A stretch of 64,000 nucleotides of DNA, taken from Lachnospiraceae bacterium. GTDB taxonomy: Bacteria > Bacillota > Clostridia > Lachnospirales > Lachnospiraceae. Both the position numbers and the translations under genes were made by a program. Positions 8,182 to 17,220 of this stretch are shown here, one piece after another; position 1 is the stretch's first letter, and every line of letters begins with the position of its first letter. The notes beneath the pieces were generated by a model. The model was given only the letters and a program-made list of their open reading frames with translations. It was not told the DNA's origin and searched no databases. The stretch spans positions 51,163-115,162 of the forward strand of contig JAFTXG010000021.1 in assembly GCA_017461725.1 (NCBI GenBank), written 5' to 3'.

Positions 8182-9049
8182 GGGTAACGCCCTCCTCCGC
8201 TGTCATTTTCATACTGCTCGCTGCCGTATCCTTCTGTGCCGTATCTTCCGGAACCGTCCCAGCTGTCTCAGCTTCAGTAATCGCCTCGGCTGTCTTAGCT
8301 TCGGCTACCGCCTCACCTGCCTCATCCTCCGCAGGCAACACCTTCTCCAGCTGCCGCTTCTCCAAAAACAGCGCCACGGTGATACCGATCATGGACGGGA
8401 TCAGGAAGGTGTCCGCGTCAAACAGCAGACGACAAATCGCCGTGATCACGATACCGGTGATCGCCGGAAGATGGCTCTTTGCGCTCTCCCACTGTTCCAC
8501 GAAAATCACCACAAACAGTGCCGTCATGGCAAAATCCACACCGGCGGAATTGAAGGCAAATGAGCTGCCCACGATCACGCCCAGCACATCGCCGATGATC
8601 CAGTAGCTGTGATTCATCATGGTCAGATAAAAATAATACTTATATTCATCCACATTTTCCGGCAGCTCCGGTCTGCTGACCAGTGAGTAGGTCTCATCAG
8701 TCAGACCAAAGATCATGTATGGCTTAAATTTTCCGGCCTTTTCGTATTTTTTCAGCAAGGTAATTCCGTAAAACAGGTGACGGATCTGTACCATGACAGT
8801 CATCAGTACCACTGAGATCAATGATGCCCCTGCCGCCAAGAGATCCACCGCCACATACTGCATGGAGCCGGCATAGATAGTCACGCCCATCAGCAGCGCC
8901 CAGGGCCAGGTGTATCCCTTATCCTGCAGCAAAATGCCGAAGCCCATTCCCAGCACGATATATCCGGCCATAACCGGCAGTGAGGCGATAAATGCCTGCT
9001 TTACCGTATTTTTAGCTCTTGTTGTCGTTCCTTGTTGTCTCTCTTCCAT
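8174..9049 (-). CDS. azlC: AzlC-family branched-chain amino acid exporter subunit
   Basis: A 291-aa membrane protein; AzlC with AzlD forms a branched-chain amino acid efflux system. Family segments are visible: AFIASLPVMAGYIVLGMGFGILL near the N-terminus, YAGSMQYVAVDLLAAG, and FGLTDETYSL. I start at ATG 9049 (GGAAGAAG upstream) rather than at the longer upstream frame. The last ~50 residues form an unusual hydrophilic tail rich in Ala, Glu and Thr (repeats of AE/TAE), absent from most AzlC proteins; its purpose is unknown. Confidence 0.92.
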   Translation of the reverse strand: MEERQQGTTTRAKNTVKQAFIASLPVMAGYIVLGMGFGILLQDKGYTWPWALLMGVTIYAGSMQYVAVDLLAAGASLISVVLMTVMVQIRHLFYGITLLKKYEKAGKFKPYMIFGLTDETYSLVSRPELPENVDEYKYYFYLTMMNHSYWIIGDVLGVIVGSSFAFNSAGVDFAMTALFVVIFVEQWESAKSHLPAITGIVITAICRLLFDADTFLIPSMIGITVALFLEKRQLEKVLPAEDEAGEAVAEAKTAEAITEAETAGTVPEDTAQKDTAASSMKMTAEEGVTHD

Positions 9050-9086
9050 TGTCTCTTCTTCCTTTTGTCGCCTATTTAATGATACT

Positions 9087-10349
9087 TTATCCGTCCAGCT
9101 CCACGATCCGACTGTACTCCCACAGCGGATAAGTTCCGTCATGGGCCTCCCCGGCAACCATTCTGGACATATCGCTTCCCGTGATCCGGACGATTCCCGC
9201 CCTGGCCAGAAGTCCGGCCAGCTCAGCTCTCTCCGCCTCCCCGCACAGTAATCCGCAGGTCTGCAGATGATTCTTGTGTTTCTTTATGGTCTCAATCATC
9301 TTTCGTCGGGGCAAGGCTTTGATCCAGACATTTCTGAACAGATACGACAGTTCCAGCTCGCTGTCCTGCCGGATCACCACACTCACACCCTCCGCGCTAA
9401 ATATTTTTCTGTCCTGATGATTTTCCAACAGATCATTGTACAATCTTATGGTGTTTCTGCCGCGCATCCCCATGTCTGCCTTGCCTTTTTCGGCGTTTGC
9501 CTTTTTCAGCAATTCAAAAAACTGCTCACCAAACGACTCCAGAACTGTCCAGTCCTCCGTATCCACAAATATTCCCTGACAGGATGAACACAGCACCTGA
9601 TTCGTCTCGCAGATATGCAGTGCCAGCCGATACAAGTCCTCCTCGGATGCCTGCTCTGTCACATAAGCAAAAGAGAGTTTGTGTCCCCAGGCAATGATCC
9701 TGGTCTGAACATCGGCCATGCTTCTGGCCGCAGCAACCGCCTCATCTCCGCCCCAGACCACAATGCCGTCCGCGATCTCGGCAAACTTCTTTAAGGTCTC
9801 CGTCTCGGTGGACGGCACATCAAATACATAGACGTAATCCTTCAGCGCCGGTTCAAATCGAATCAGCTCTGACAACAGCTTGATGGACAGTCCGTTATCC
9901 CCGGCAGGCAATTTGAGAATGTTGATATTTCCTGTCAACAATCCCTCGATCACACTGTACGCCGGGAGACCATCCACATTGCCCGCCGCAATGTGAAACA
10001 ATATTCCCAACGGATAGCGTTTCCTGTGGATTCCGCTCTTTAGCGGTTTCATTTCGCAGTCTTCACCCAGCTCCACAGCGCACTTGTATTCCAGCTCCTC
10101 ACGGGAAAACAATGCCGCCATGGTCTGAAACCGCTCATAGGAAATGTCCGACAGCTGAAGCAGCGGTAGCACGATCTCATCATACTCGCCGCGCATCGCC
10201 TTCCGATACAGGGCATCACAGGCCGAGATCACCATCTCCGCGGTGATCGGCTCAGCATTACTTAAGGTTTTGATACAGTCCTCATAAAGCCCATTCAAGT
10301 ATTTCTGTTCAATATTCGATTCGATCACTTCACCATGAAGTAAAATCAT
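9087..10349 (-). CDS. LuxC-like acyl-CoA reductase
   Basis: A 420-aa protein of the LuxC family, which reduces an acyl group carried on an enzyme thioester to a fatty aldehyde with NADPH. Family segments include GILFHIAAGNVDGLPAYSV (114-133), NINILKLPAGDNG (nucleotide-binding region, 141-153), WGGDEAVAAAR (199-209) and the thioester Cys region NQVLCSSCQG with Cys254/Cys257. CCGGAGGAG precedes the ATG. It follows a LuxE-like gene, the same pairing used for aldehyde supply in luminous bacteria, but no luciferase genes occur here. The physiological product is unknown. Confidence 0.9.
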   Translation of the reverse strand: MILLHGEVIESNIEQKYLNGLYEDCIKTLSNAEPITAEMVISACDALYRKAMRGEYDEIVLPLLQLSDISYERFQTMAALFSREELEYKCAVELGEDCEMKPLKSGIHRKRYPLGILFHIAAGNVDGLPAYSVIEGLLTGNINILKLPAGDNGLSIKLLSELIRFEPALKDYVYVFDVPSTETETLKKFAEIADGIVVWGGDEAVAAARSMADVQTRIIAWGHKLSFAYVTEQASEEDLYRLALHICETNQVLCSSCQGIFVDTEDWTVLESFGEQFFELLKKANAEKGKADMGMRGRNTIRLYNDLLENHQDRKIFSAEGVSVVIRQDSELELSYLFRNVWIKALPRRKMIETIKKHKNHLQTCGLLCGEAERAELAGLLARAGIVRITGSDMSRMVAGEAHDGTYPLWEYSRIVELDG

Positions 10350-10410
10350 TTATCTCCTCCGGCGACGCATCCGCCTATCTTTGTCTTCTCCGATCGCTCT
10401 TTACCATAAT

Positions 10411-11529
10411 TTATCGCTCTTTCGCGGAGAGCATCTCCTGTGCTCCCGCTGCGCAGGTCACAATATCCTTGATCCCCACCCGGCCCAGAATCTCCAGCCA
10501 GGGAGAATCCACTCCGCAGGGACACTTTTCATCGTGCAGGATACCCAGATCATCGGTCATCACACTGGCCAACGGCACACTGTCCACCATGGGGGTCAGC
10601 AGATTGATCAGCCCCACCTGTCCGGCTGGAACAGGCTCCAGACTGTCCACATCGCGAATGATGATCCGGCTGTAGACCGGCACATGAAAATGATGGCAAC
10701 GGCAGTCCACATAGAGCACCGGATGCTCCACCGCGCTGAAAAACTCGACAGTGTACTGATCATCGATACCCAGCACTTCCTCCGCCAGCTCATAAAAATC
10801 CTGCTTAGTGATCTTTTCGGCATAAAACTGTTTCCACCCGCCGCCCAGAGACATTAAGGAACCCTTGGGGAGTTTTACACAAATCCCCTCCTCCTTCATC
10901 TGCTTCAGCAAAAAGTATGTATAGGCAGGGAACCCTGTCATACGCACCGGATACTTTGACTGACTGAACCGGATGAGCTTCTGTTTCAGATCCTCCAGAT
11001 CCAGCTTATAGCCTTCTTTCGTATATTTCAGCGCGTAATCACGGCTCAGTGCCGGAGCAAATAAGGTCTGACCAAAGGTGGTCTTAGTGATGGCAGACGG
11101 ATTACTGCGGGCAGGCTCATATCCCAAAATAATGTAATGAACCGGTTTTAGGGAAATCAACCGATGATATTTACAAAGGCTGAGCACCATCCGCAACCCG
11201 CGATACAGACTGGAACCATTAAATCCGATCAGCGACCGCCTGCCGCTGGTTCCGCTGGAGGTCGCCTTAATCAATAATCTTTTTTCCGGCACGGAAAACA
11301 TGGTGTGGCGCTTAAAATACAGCGTCGGAATAAACGGTATCTTCCTCAAGTCATCGTACTCTCTCAGATCGTCAGGGTGAAAGCCTTTTTCGTCCAGTAT
11401 CCGGGCATAGTCTGGGCTGTTTTCATAATGATGGCGAACATTTTCCTGCATCGCCTGCAGAAAAAGAGTATCCGTTTTCTTTAATTCGTAAGGCTTTTTC
11501 CATGTAAACAATTTATTTGCGGCTGACAT
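10411..11529 (-). CDS. LuxE-like acyl-protein synthetase
   Basis: A 372-aa protein of the LuxE/acyl-protein synthetase family, which activates a fatty acid with ATP and passes it to the LuxC-type reductase. The adenylate-forming loop SSGTSGR is at 91-97, and relatives' HYIILGYEPARSNPSAI and GGGWKQFYAEKI (SLGGGWK) segments are present. GGGGAGCAG precedes the ATG at 11529. It is immediately upstream of the LuxC-like gene, so the two probably act as a complex producing a fatty aldehyde or alcohol, perhaps for lipid or signal synthesis. Confidence 0.9.
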   Translation of the reverse strand: MSAANKLFTWKKPYELKKTDTLFLQAMQENVRHHYENSPDYARILDEKGFHPDDLREYDDLRKIPFIPTLYFKRHTMFSVPEKRLLIKATSSGTSGRRSLIGFNGSSLYRGLRMVLSLCKYHRLISLKPVHYIILGYEPARSNPSAITKTTFGQTLFAPALSRDYALKYTKEGYKLDLEDLKQKLIRFSQSKYPVRMTGFPAYTYFLLKQMKEEGICVKLPKGSLMSLGGGWKQFYAEKITKQDFYELAEEVLGIDDQYTVEFFSAVEHPVLYVDCRCHHFHVPVYSRIIIRDVDSLEPVPAGQVGLINLLTPMVDSVPLASVMTDDLGILHDEKCPCGVDSPWLEILGRVGIKDIVTCAAGAQEMLSAKER

Positions 11530-11609
11530 TTCTGCTCCCCAACTAAGATCTTCTCTTTATCCGATTTTTTCTCCGGCAGTTCTTCTTATATATCATTTCC
11601 CGGATTAAT

Positions 11610-12089
11610 TTACTTATGGTACGGCTCATTGTGTATAATCCGGCATGCCCGATATATCTGCTCCAGCAAGATCACTCGCATCAGCTGATGAGGAAAGGTC
11701 ATCTTCGAAAAGCTCAAGTGGTAATCCGCACGCTTCATCACCTTCTGGGACAACCCCAGCGATCCGCCGATGATAAAGGTGATATGGCTGGTGCCGGAAA
11801 CTCCCAGGGATTCCACCTTTGCCGCCAGCTCCTCCGAATCCAGCATTTTTCCCTCGATGGCCAGTGCGATCACATAAGCGTCATCTTTGATCTGCGCCAG
11901 AATACGCTCGCCCTCTTTGTCCTTGATCATCCGGTTCACAGTCTCAGAGGCCTGATCCGGAGTCTTTTCATCGGCCACCTCGATAATCTCCAGCTTTCCA
12001 TAGCGGGACAATCGTTTGGCATATTCATCGATTGCCTGCGTATAAAATTTTTCCTTGATTTTTCCCACACAGATCACGGTAAATTTCAT
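11610..12089 (-). CDS. rlmH: 23S rRNA (pseudouridine1915-N3)-methyltransferase RlmH
   Basis: A 159-aa SPOUT-class methyltransferase, exactly the usual size. It opens [16 protein letters not shown] and carries the knotted S-adenosylmethionine site: [12 protein letters not shown], then the tail [21 protein letters not shown]. It methylates Psi1915 in helix 69 of the large ribosomal subunit. The start ATG at 12089 has AGGGGT upstream; the nine extra codons of the longer frame are not conserved in the family. Confidence 0.97.
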   Translation of the reverse strand: MKFTVICVGKIKEKFYTQAIDEYAKRLSRYGKLEIIEVADEKTPDQASETVNRMIKDKEGERILAQIKDDAYVIALAIEGKMLDSEELAAKVESLGVSGTSHITFIIGGSLGLSQKVMKRADYHLSFSKMTFPHQLMRVILLEQIYRACRIIHNEPYHK

Positions 12090-12265
12090 ATAATACCCCT
12101 GATAATAACCGGCCATCGTGCCCCGGCTCTTTATTTCTTTAGCACGTCAACGCCATAATATATGTATAATAACAAATTGTGCCGCATTTATCAAGACGAA
12201 AACGAATGATAAATTATCTGTATCGGAGGAGAATTATAAATCTTTTGTAAACCGGCGAATATCCG

Positions 12266-12294
12266 TTGTTTTTCGGTGGCAATTGTACTATAAT
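12266..12294 (+). promoter_or_regulatory. Predicted sigma-A promoter
   Basis: TTGTTT (12266-12271), 17-base spacer, TATAAT (12289-12294), followed by about 60 bases of leader to the ATG at 12360. The rest of 12090-12265 holds nothing I can identify. Confidence 0.6.
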
Positions 12295-12359
12295 AGCTTT
12301 CAGACAGATTTCAGCGTCTTTTTACATCAAAGATGGACGTTGTTGAAAGGATATGATTT

Positions 12360-13097
12360 ATGCCCGAACTGATTAAAAACCCGGTTCAGATGCTCTGCGG
12401 AGATTCCGATCTGATCGACCGTCTGGTCACTTTTCTGACCTACTCCGGCATAGACGCGCAGAAAGCATATGACGATGAGGATGATTCCTATGCCCTTTTG
12501 GTAGATGCCGATGACCGCAGACGTGCCAGCCATTTGGCGCAGAGCTACCTGATGGAGGAGAAGGAACGCCAGGCCTCCGAGGAGAAAAAAGCGGCGGAAA
12601 ACGAATCCGCACCCTATTCCCATATTTATGAAAAGTGTGAGGATCGCTATAAAAACCACCTTTCCACAGCGGTCAGCTTTGCAGTGATCGGCACAGGGCT
12701 GTTGGTGCTGCTGCTTCTTTCATCACTGAACGTGATCCGGTTCCCCATCTCCTATCACACGAACCGCTTTACCTTTTTTACTCTGACTGCCGCCGGTATC
12801 TTCTTCGAGGTCATCGCCGTGGTTTCCTTCCGCCGTGCACTCCAGCTCAAGCAGCAGATCGCCGACGAGGAAGCGCTGACTTCCAGCATCATTAACTGGT
12901 TCATCACCACCTATGATAAAAAGCAGTTGGATGACTGCATCATGGCCATGGAGGATGAGATCGAATCGGAGGAGGTCCTCGATCTGAAGCGCTACGAGAT
13001 CATCAGCTGCTATCTCACCAGAGAAAATGAGCATCTGGATGAATCGTATGTCACCAAGCTGACTGAGGATATCTACACGCTGATCTACGAAAATTAA
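12360..13097 (+). CDS. Two-helix membrane protein of unknown function
   Basis: A 245-aa protein with an N-terminal soluble part (about 1-95) whose YALLVDADDRRRASHLAQ segment resembles the putative signal-transducing DUF2007-like fold (residues 15-65). An acidic linker follows, then two membrane helices (about 103-122 and 135-155) and a C-terminal acidic helical region (DDCIMAMEDEIESEE). Function is unknown. A single-gene unit: promoter upstream, bidirectional terminator downstream. GAAAGGATATG precedes the ATG. Confidence 0.75.
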   Translation: MPELIKNPVQMLCGDSDLIDRLVTFLTYSGIDAQKAYDDEDDSYALLVDADDRRRASHLAQSYLMEEKERQASEEKKAAENESAPYSHIYEKCEDRYKNHLSTAVSFAVIGTGLLVLLLLSSLNVIRFPISYHTNRFTFFTLTAAGIFFEVIAVVSFRRALQLKQQIADEEALTSSIINWFITTYDKKQLDDCIMAMEDEIESEEVLDLKRYEIISCYLTRENEHLDESYVTKLTEDIYTLIYEN

Positions 13098-13105
13098 AAC
13101 ATTAC

Positions 13106-13131
13106 GACCCGCTGCCATCTGACAGCGGGTC
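13106..13131. terminator. Bidirectional intrinsic terminator
   Basis: Perfect 9-bp stem GACCCGCTG/CAGCGGGTC with an 8-base loop, T-rich after the plus-strand arm (ATTTATTTT) and an A-rich stretch on the other side. It separates the convergent gene at 12360-13097 and nfnB. Confidence 0.85.
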
Positions 13132-13170
13132 ATTTATTTTACCTATTTAGTCCGCACTATTCTAAGCAAA

Positions 13171-14559
13171 TTACTTGTTGGAAAGATACTCGTGGATGCC
13201 CTTTGCGCCTGCGCGTCCAGCTTCCATCGCCAGAATAACGGTAGCCGCACCGGTAACTGCATCTCCGCCTGCGAATACGCCTGCCTTGGAGGTCTGTCCA
13301 TTCTCAGCCTCAGCCACGATACATCTTCTCTTGTTTACTTCAAGACCTGCGGTAGTGGAGGCAATCAGGGGGTTGGGGGAAGTACCCAGTGCCATGATCA
13401 CTGCATCTGCCTCGATCTCGAACTCACTGCCCTCGATCACGACGGGGCGTCTTCTGCCGGAAGCGTCGGGCTCACCCAGCTCCATGCGCACACAGCGGAT
13501 ACCCTTTACCCAGCCGTTCTCATCGGTGAGGATCTCCACCGGGTTGGTCAGCAGGTCAAAGATGATACCCTCTTCCTTAGCGTGGTGAACTTCCTCCGCA
13601 CGAGCGGGAAGCTCCTCCTCGCCGCGGCGATATACGATGTGGGTCTCAGCACCGAGACGAAGTGCGGTACGCGCAGCATCCATCGCTACGTTTCCGCCGC
13701 CGACTACAACACATTTTTTGCTCTCGGGCATGGGAGTGTCATAATCGGAAAGTCTTGCCTTCATCAGGTTGCTTCTGGTCAGGTACTCGTTTGCGGAGTA
13801 AACGCCGTTCGCGTTCTCTCCGGGGATGCCCATGAACATGGGAAGACCTGCACCGGAACCGATGAATACAGCCTCAAAGCCTTCCTCCTCCATCAGCTCA
13901 TCGATGGTCACGGACTTACCAATGATCACGTCGGTCTCCAGCTTAACGCCCAGAGACTTGATATTCTCAACCTCAGGCTTAACAACAGCATCCTTAGGAA
14001 GACGGAACTCAGGGATTCCGTAGGTCAGAACGCCGCCTGCCTCATGGAGTGCCTCAAAGATAGTCACATCATAGCCCCACTTTGCAAGGTCGCCTGCACA
14101 GGACAGACCTGCAGGGCCGGAGCCGATGACAGCAACCTTTTTGCCGTTGGTGGTCTCAGGCTTTTTCGGCTTGATGCCGTTCTCTCGTGCCCAGTCAGCT
14201 ACGAAACGCTCCAGCTTACCGATGGATACAGCGTCGCCCTTCTTGCCGCGAACACACTTACCCTCGCACTGCTTCTCCTGGGGACATACACGTCCGCAGA
14301 CAGCGGGAAGGGAAGAAGATGCAACGATAGTCTGATATGCAGCCTCGAAATCACCGTCAGCCACCTGCTTTACGAAAGTAGGGATATCGATGGCCACGGG
14401 GCAGCCCACCATACACTGTGCCTTCTTACAGTTCAGACAGCGTGCGGCCTCAGCCATCGCCTCCTCTTTATTATAACCGAGACATACTTCCTCGAAATTA
14501 GCTGCTCGAACCAACGGAGCCTGCTCTCTCACTACTACTCTTTCTAATCCTGCTGCCAT
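13171..14559 (-). CDS. nfnB: NfnB-type large subunit of NADH-dependent ferredoxin:NADP+ oxidoreductase
   Basis: A 462-aa GltD-like flavoprotein. Two four-cysteine sets for [4Fe-4S] clusters lie at Cys41/44/49/53 and Cys88/92/98/102, the FAD loop GSGPAGL at 146-152 and the NADP loop GGGNVAMDAAR at 287-297. With the small subunit encoded directly upstream it should form the cytoplasmic electron-bifurcating transhydrogenase that couples NADH and reduced ferredoxin to NADP+ reduction. The 1-base TAATG overlap with nfnA indicates coupled translation. A stand-alone glutamate synthase beta subunit is less likely because of the partner gene. Confidence 0.93.
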   Translation of the reverse strand: MAAGLERVVVREQAPLVRAANFEEVCLGYNKEEAMAEAARCLNCKKAQCMVGCPVAIDIPTFVKQVADGDFEAAYQTIVASSSLPAVCGRVCPQEKQCEGKCVRGKKGDAVSIGKLERFVADWARENGIKPKKPETTNGKKVAVIGSGPAGLSCAGDLAKWGYDVTIFEALHEAGGVLTYGIPEFRLPKDAVVKPEVENIKSLGVKLETDVIIGKSVTIDELMEEEGFEAVFIGSGAGLPMFMGIPGENANGVYSANEYLTRSNLMKARLSDYDTPMPESKKCVVVGGGNVAMDAARTALRLGAETHIVYRRGEEELPARAEEVHHAKEEGIIFDLLTNPVEILTDENGWVKGIRCVRMELGEPDASGRRRPVVIEGSEFEIEADAVIMALGTSPNPLIASTTAGLEVNKRRCIVAEAENGQTSKAGVFAGGDAVTGAATVILAMEAGRAGAKGIHEYLSNK

Positions 14560-15446
14560 TACTCGTCACCTCCGCAATTTCCACATCCGCCGTGATGGGT
14601 ATCGCCTTCCTTCTGCTTCAGAACAGCTCTGCCCTCAGCAGTCTTATACATCTGAGAACGCTTCATCGCCTCATCAAAGTTTACCAGATGTCCGTCGAAC
14701 TCAGGACCGTCCACACATGCGAACTTGATCTCGTTTCCAACGGTCAGACGGCAAGCACCGCACATACCGGTACCATCTACCATAACGGGGTTCATGCTGA
14801 CGATGGTAGGAATACCATGCTTCTTGGTGGTCAGACAGCAGAACTTCATCATGATCATGGGGCCGATCGCTACGCAGTGATCATAAACCTTGCCCTCAGC
14901 TACCAGATCATCAATCACCTTGGTAACCATGCCGTGACGGCCATAGGAACCATCATCGGTAGTAATGTAAAGATTTCCGGCAACAGCCTCCATCTCTTTC
15001 TCCAAAATAACCAGATCCTTGGTCTTTGCGCCGACGATAACATCAGCCTCTACACCGTGCTCGTGGAGCCACTTAACCTGAGGATATACAGGAGCGGTAC
15101 CAACACCGCCTGCTACGAACAGGATCTTTTTCTTCTTCAGTTCCTCAATGCTCTCCTCACACAGATCGGAGGGACGTCCCAGAGGGCCTACGAAATCCAT
15201 GAAATAATCTCCCGCCTGAAGCTTTGCAAACTTCTGGGTGGAAGCTCCAACAGGCTGGAACACGATGGTAACGGTACCTGCCTCGCGGTCATAGTCACAG
15301 ATGGTCAGGGGAACACGCTCACCCTTCTCATCCAGCTTAACGATGATGAACTGTCCGGGAAGGCATGATTTTGCGACACGCTTCGCCTCGACAACCATCA
15401 GCAGAACAACCGGATTCAACTGTTCTACCTTCAAAATCTTGTACAT
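14559..15446 (-). CDS. nfnA: NfnA-type small subunit (sulfide dehydrogenase-like FAD/NAD-binding protein)
   Basis: A 295-aa protein: ferredoxin-reductase-type FAD domain (RVPLTICDYDRE, 45-54), NAD domain (VAGGVGTAPVYPQ, 111-123) and a C-terminal [2Fe-2S] site with the unusual Asp/Cys ligands at about Asp224, Cys229, Cys232 and Cys244. This is the NfnA/SudB layout that binds NADH and pairs with NfnB. A glycine/histidine-rich tail (HHGGCGNCGG) adds two more cysteines of unknown role. The gene leads the two-gene operon. Confidence 0.93.
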   Translation of the reverse strand: MYKILKVEQLNPVVLLMVVEAKRVAKSCLPGQFIIVKLDEKGERVPLTICDYDREAGTVTIVFQPVGASTQKFAKLQAGDYFMDFVGPLGRPSDLCEESIEELKKKKILFVAGGVGTAPVYPQVKWLHEHGVEADVIVGAKTKDLVILEKEMEAVAGNLYITTDDGSYGRHGMVTKVIDDLVAEGKVYDHCVAIGPMIMMKFCCLTTKKHGIPTIVSMNPVMVDGTGMCGACRLTVGNEIKFACVDGPEFDGHLVNFDEAMKRSQMYKTAEGRAVLKQKEGDTHHGGCGNCGGDE

Positions 15447-15598
15447 ACTGTTTCCTCCTTATCAGACAATAGTATTCGCCCAAATACTCATTGCGTACAT
15501 AATCTCAATTATTTTAACACCGTATATAAGAGATTTCAACTGTTTTTTTGTTCCAGTCCGCCATTGTCCACAAATAAATACGATTTTTTCCAAAAATA

Positions 15599-16516
15599 TT
15601 ACTTCTTTCCGATCTTCGCAAACCACTTGAAGGTCATGGGCCAGAGCACACCTGCGAACAAAACCATCAGGAAGTAGCGCACGAAATTCGCCGCCTGATG
15701 ACCGTTCAGCAGTGCATTCAGCACTGGCTTCGTGCCGGATTTGATGGCCAGAGTCAAAAGTAAACCGATGATCAGCTTCAATAACTGTCCAAGGAGAGGG
15801 GCCTCCGTGTCAAACCTGGTGTACTTCTGATCCACATGGAATGCCACCAACACACCGAGGGTAGCACCGAGAAGGGTGTAAGCATTTTTCGTGCCGGAAG
15901 CCAGATTCGCCGGATCGACATCGGCAGGGAACGCATAAAAGCTGACAAACAGCAGATATCCTACCCCTAATGCTGTCATCACACCCAACAGAATATACAT
16001 CAGGTTGGGATTTTTCTCCATCCGGGCAAAGAACGGGTACATCACCAGCAACAGAACGGTGGCGATCACAAAGGACACGCCCACATCCATCGGGGTATGT
16101 ACACCGAGATACATTCTGGAGAAGGACACCAACAGCAAGACAACGATGCTCGCGATCTGCACTCCCCTTGATTTGGAGCTGCGGGCAACACCGCCAAAAG
16201 TGCCCACCGCATTCTGGGTGTGGCCGCTGGGAAAGGAATAGCCGGTCGCCGCTTCCCTCGCGCTCTCCACAATAGTAAAGTTGGGGTCCAGCACCCAGGG
16301 TCTGGGAATGCGGAACCACAATTTCAGGAACTGATTGAGCACAGTTCCCAGGAAACCAACGCTCAGCAAATAGTATCCGCGGCGCTTGTCAATGCACCAG
16401 AACATGGTGATGGCGATTACCATAAAAAATAATTCGTCACCCAGCTGAGTGATCAGGGACATCAGCGTGTCCATAAACGGGGTTCGAATGCCCTCCAAAA
16501 CTCTCAAAAAATCCAT
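15599..16516 (-). CDS. PAP2-family membrane phosphatase
   Basis: A 305-aa integral membrane protein with the three PAP2 motifs: KLWFRIPRP (65-73), FPSGHTQN (95-102) and SRMYLGVHTPMD (133-144). Members dephosphorylate lipid phosphates such as undecaprenyl pyrophosphate or phosphatidic acid. At least seven hydrophobic helices are visible, and three extra helices follow the catalytic core, making it longer than the minimal ~200-aa family. It stands alone between nfnA and a DUF1349 gene. Confidence 0.92.
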   Translation of the reverse strand: MDFLRVLEGIRTPFMDTLMSLITQLGDELFFMVIAITMFWCIDKRRGYYLLSVGFLGTVLNQFLKLWFRIPRPWVLDPNFTIVESAREAATGYSFPSGHTQNAVGTFGGVARSSKSRGVQIASIVVLLLVSFSRMYLGVHTPMDVGVSFVIATVLLLVMYPFFARMEKNPNLMYILLGVMTALGVGYLLFVSFYAFPADVDPANLASGTKNAYTLLGATLGVLVAFHVDQKYTRFDTEAPLLGQLLKLIIGLLLTLAIKSGTKPVLNALLNGHQAANFVRYFLMVLFAGVLWPMTFKWFAKIGKK

Positions 16517-16616
16517 TGTCTCTCACCTCTTGATCATTATCCATTTTTATAATGGTTAATCCTTTCATCAATACGTTTATCATACCACGGCAGTATTCGT
16601 TCTGCCAAGTCATTGT

Positions 16617-17204
16617 TTACTGGTGAGTCAGCCACTTACACTCTGTCATTGCAAAATCCGTAAATATCGCCTCAAAGGAAGATTGCTCGGGGCTACAGGC
16701 GTACACACCAAACCGAATCGCTCCGTCGCCCTTCCACATGTGACAGATACGCATCTGTTTGTAATGGACGCCGTCCTCAGAACATTCAATACAGTAATCC
16801 GACTCTCTTCTGCTGAATCGATACCACATAGCTTTGATCGACGCATCGATATCTGTGGTTGCCCAATCCGAGTAACCGTTATTCGTCACCACACTGCCCA
16901 GCCGCTGGTACTGATCGTTTTCATATTCAATAGACGCCTTCAGCCAGTTTTCGCTGTCCAGATACATCACCACACCGCACTGGTCAAACCTACGCTTACT
17001 GTCAAATGTGGTCTTCACCGCAAAGGAAAAATACTGCTCATCCGTCTCCATCTGCAAAACAGGGGCATTGTCATTCTGAAATCCATAGTAGGTTCTCTGC
17101 CACAGATCCGTACCCGGCTCAGTCACGATTCTGATTTTTCCCGGTGTGATCTCATAGTATTTCGGCGCTCTTGTCCATTTCAGTTTATCCACCTTAAAGT
17201 CCAT
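16617..17204 (-). CDS. DUF1349 domain protein (concanavalin-like fold)
   Basis: A 195-aa beta-rich protein with no signal peptide. The pattern W-x-R-A-P ... TDLWQRTYYGF ... DQCGVVMYLDSENWLKASIEYE ... FGVYACSPEQSSFEAIF is typical of DUF1349 proteins, which adopt a lectin/glucanase-like jelly roll and may bind or act on carbohydrates. GGAGGAAATAGAAT precedes the ATG. It lies 16 bases downstream of the epimerase-like gene, so probably the same transcript. Confidence 0.85.
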   Translation of the reverse strand: MDFKVDKLKWTRAPKYYEITPGKIRIVTEPGTDLWQRTYYGFQNDNAPVLQMETDEQYFSFAVKTTFDSKRRFDQCGVVMYLDSENWLKASIEYENDQYQRLGSVVTNNGYSDWATTDIDASIKAMWYRFSRRESDYCIECSEDGVHYKQMRICHMWKGDGAIRFGVYACSPEQSSFEAIFTDFAMTECKWLTHQ

Positions 17205-17220
17205 ATTCTATTTCCTCCGA

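Noticed and set aside
13192..14547. 451-residue plus-strand frame opposite nfnB
   Set aside because: Long open frame explained by the codon bias of the sense gene; no upstream site or family motif.
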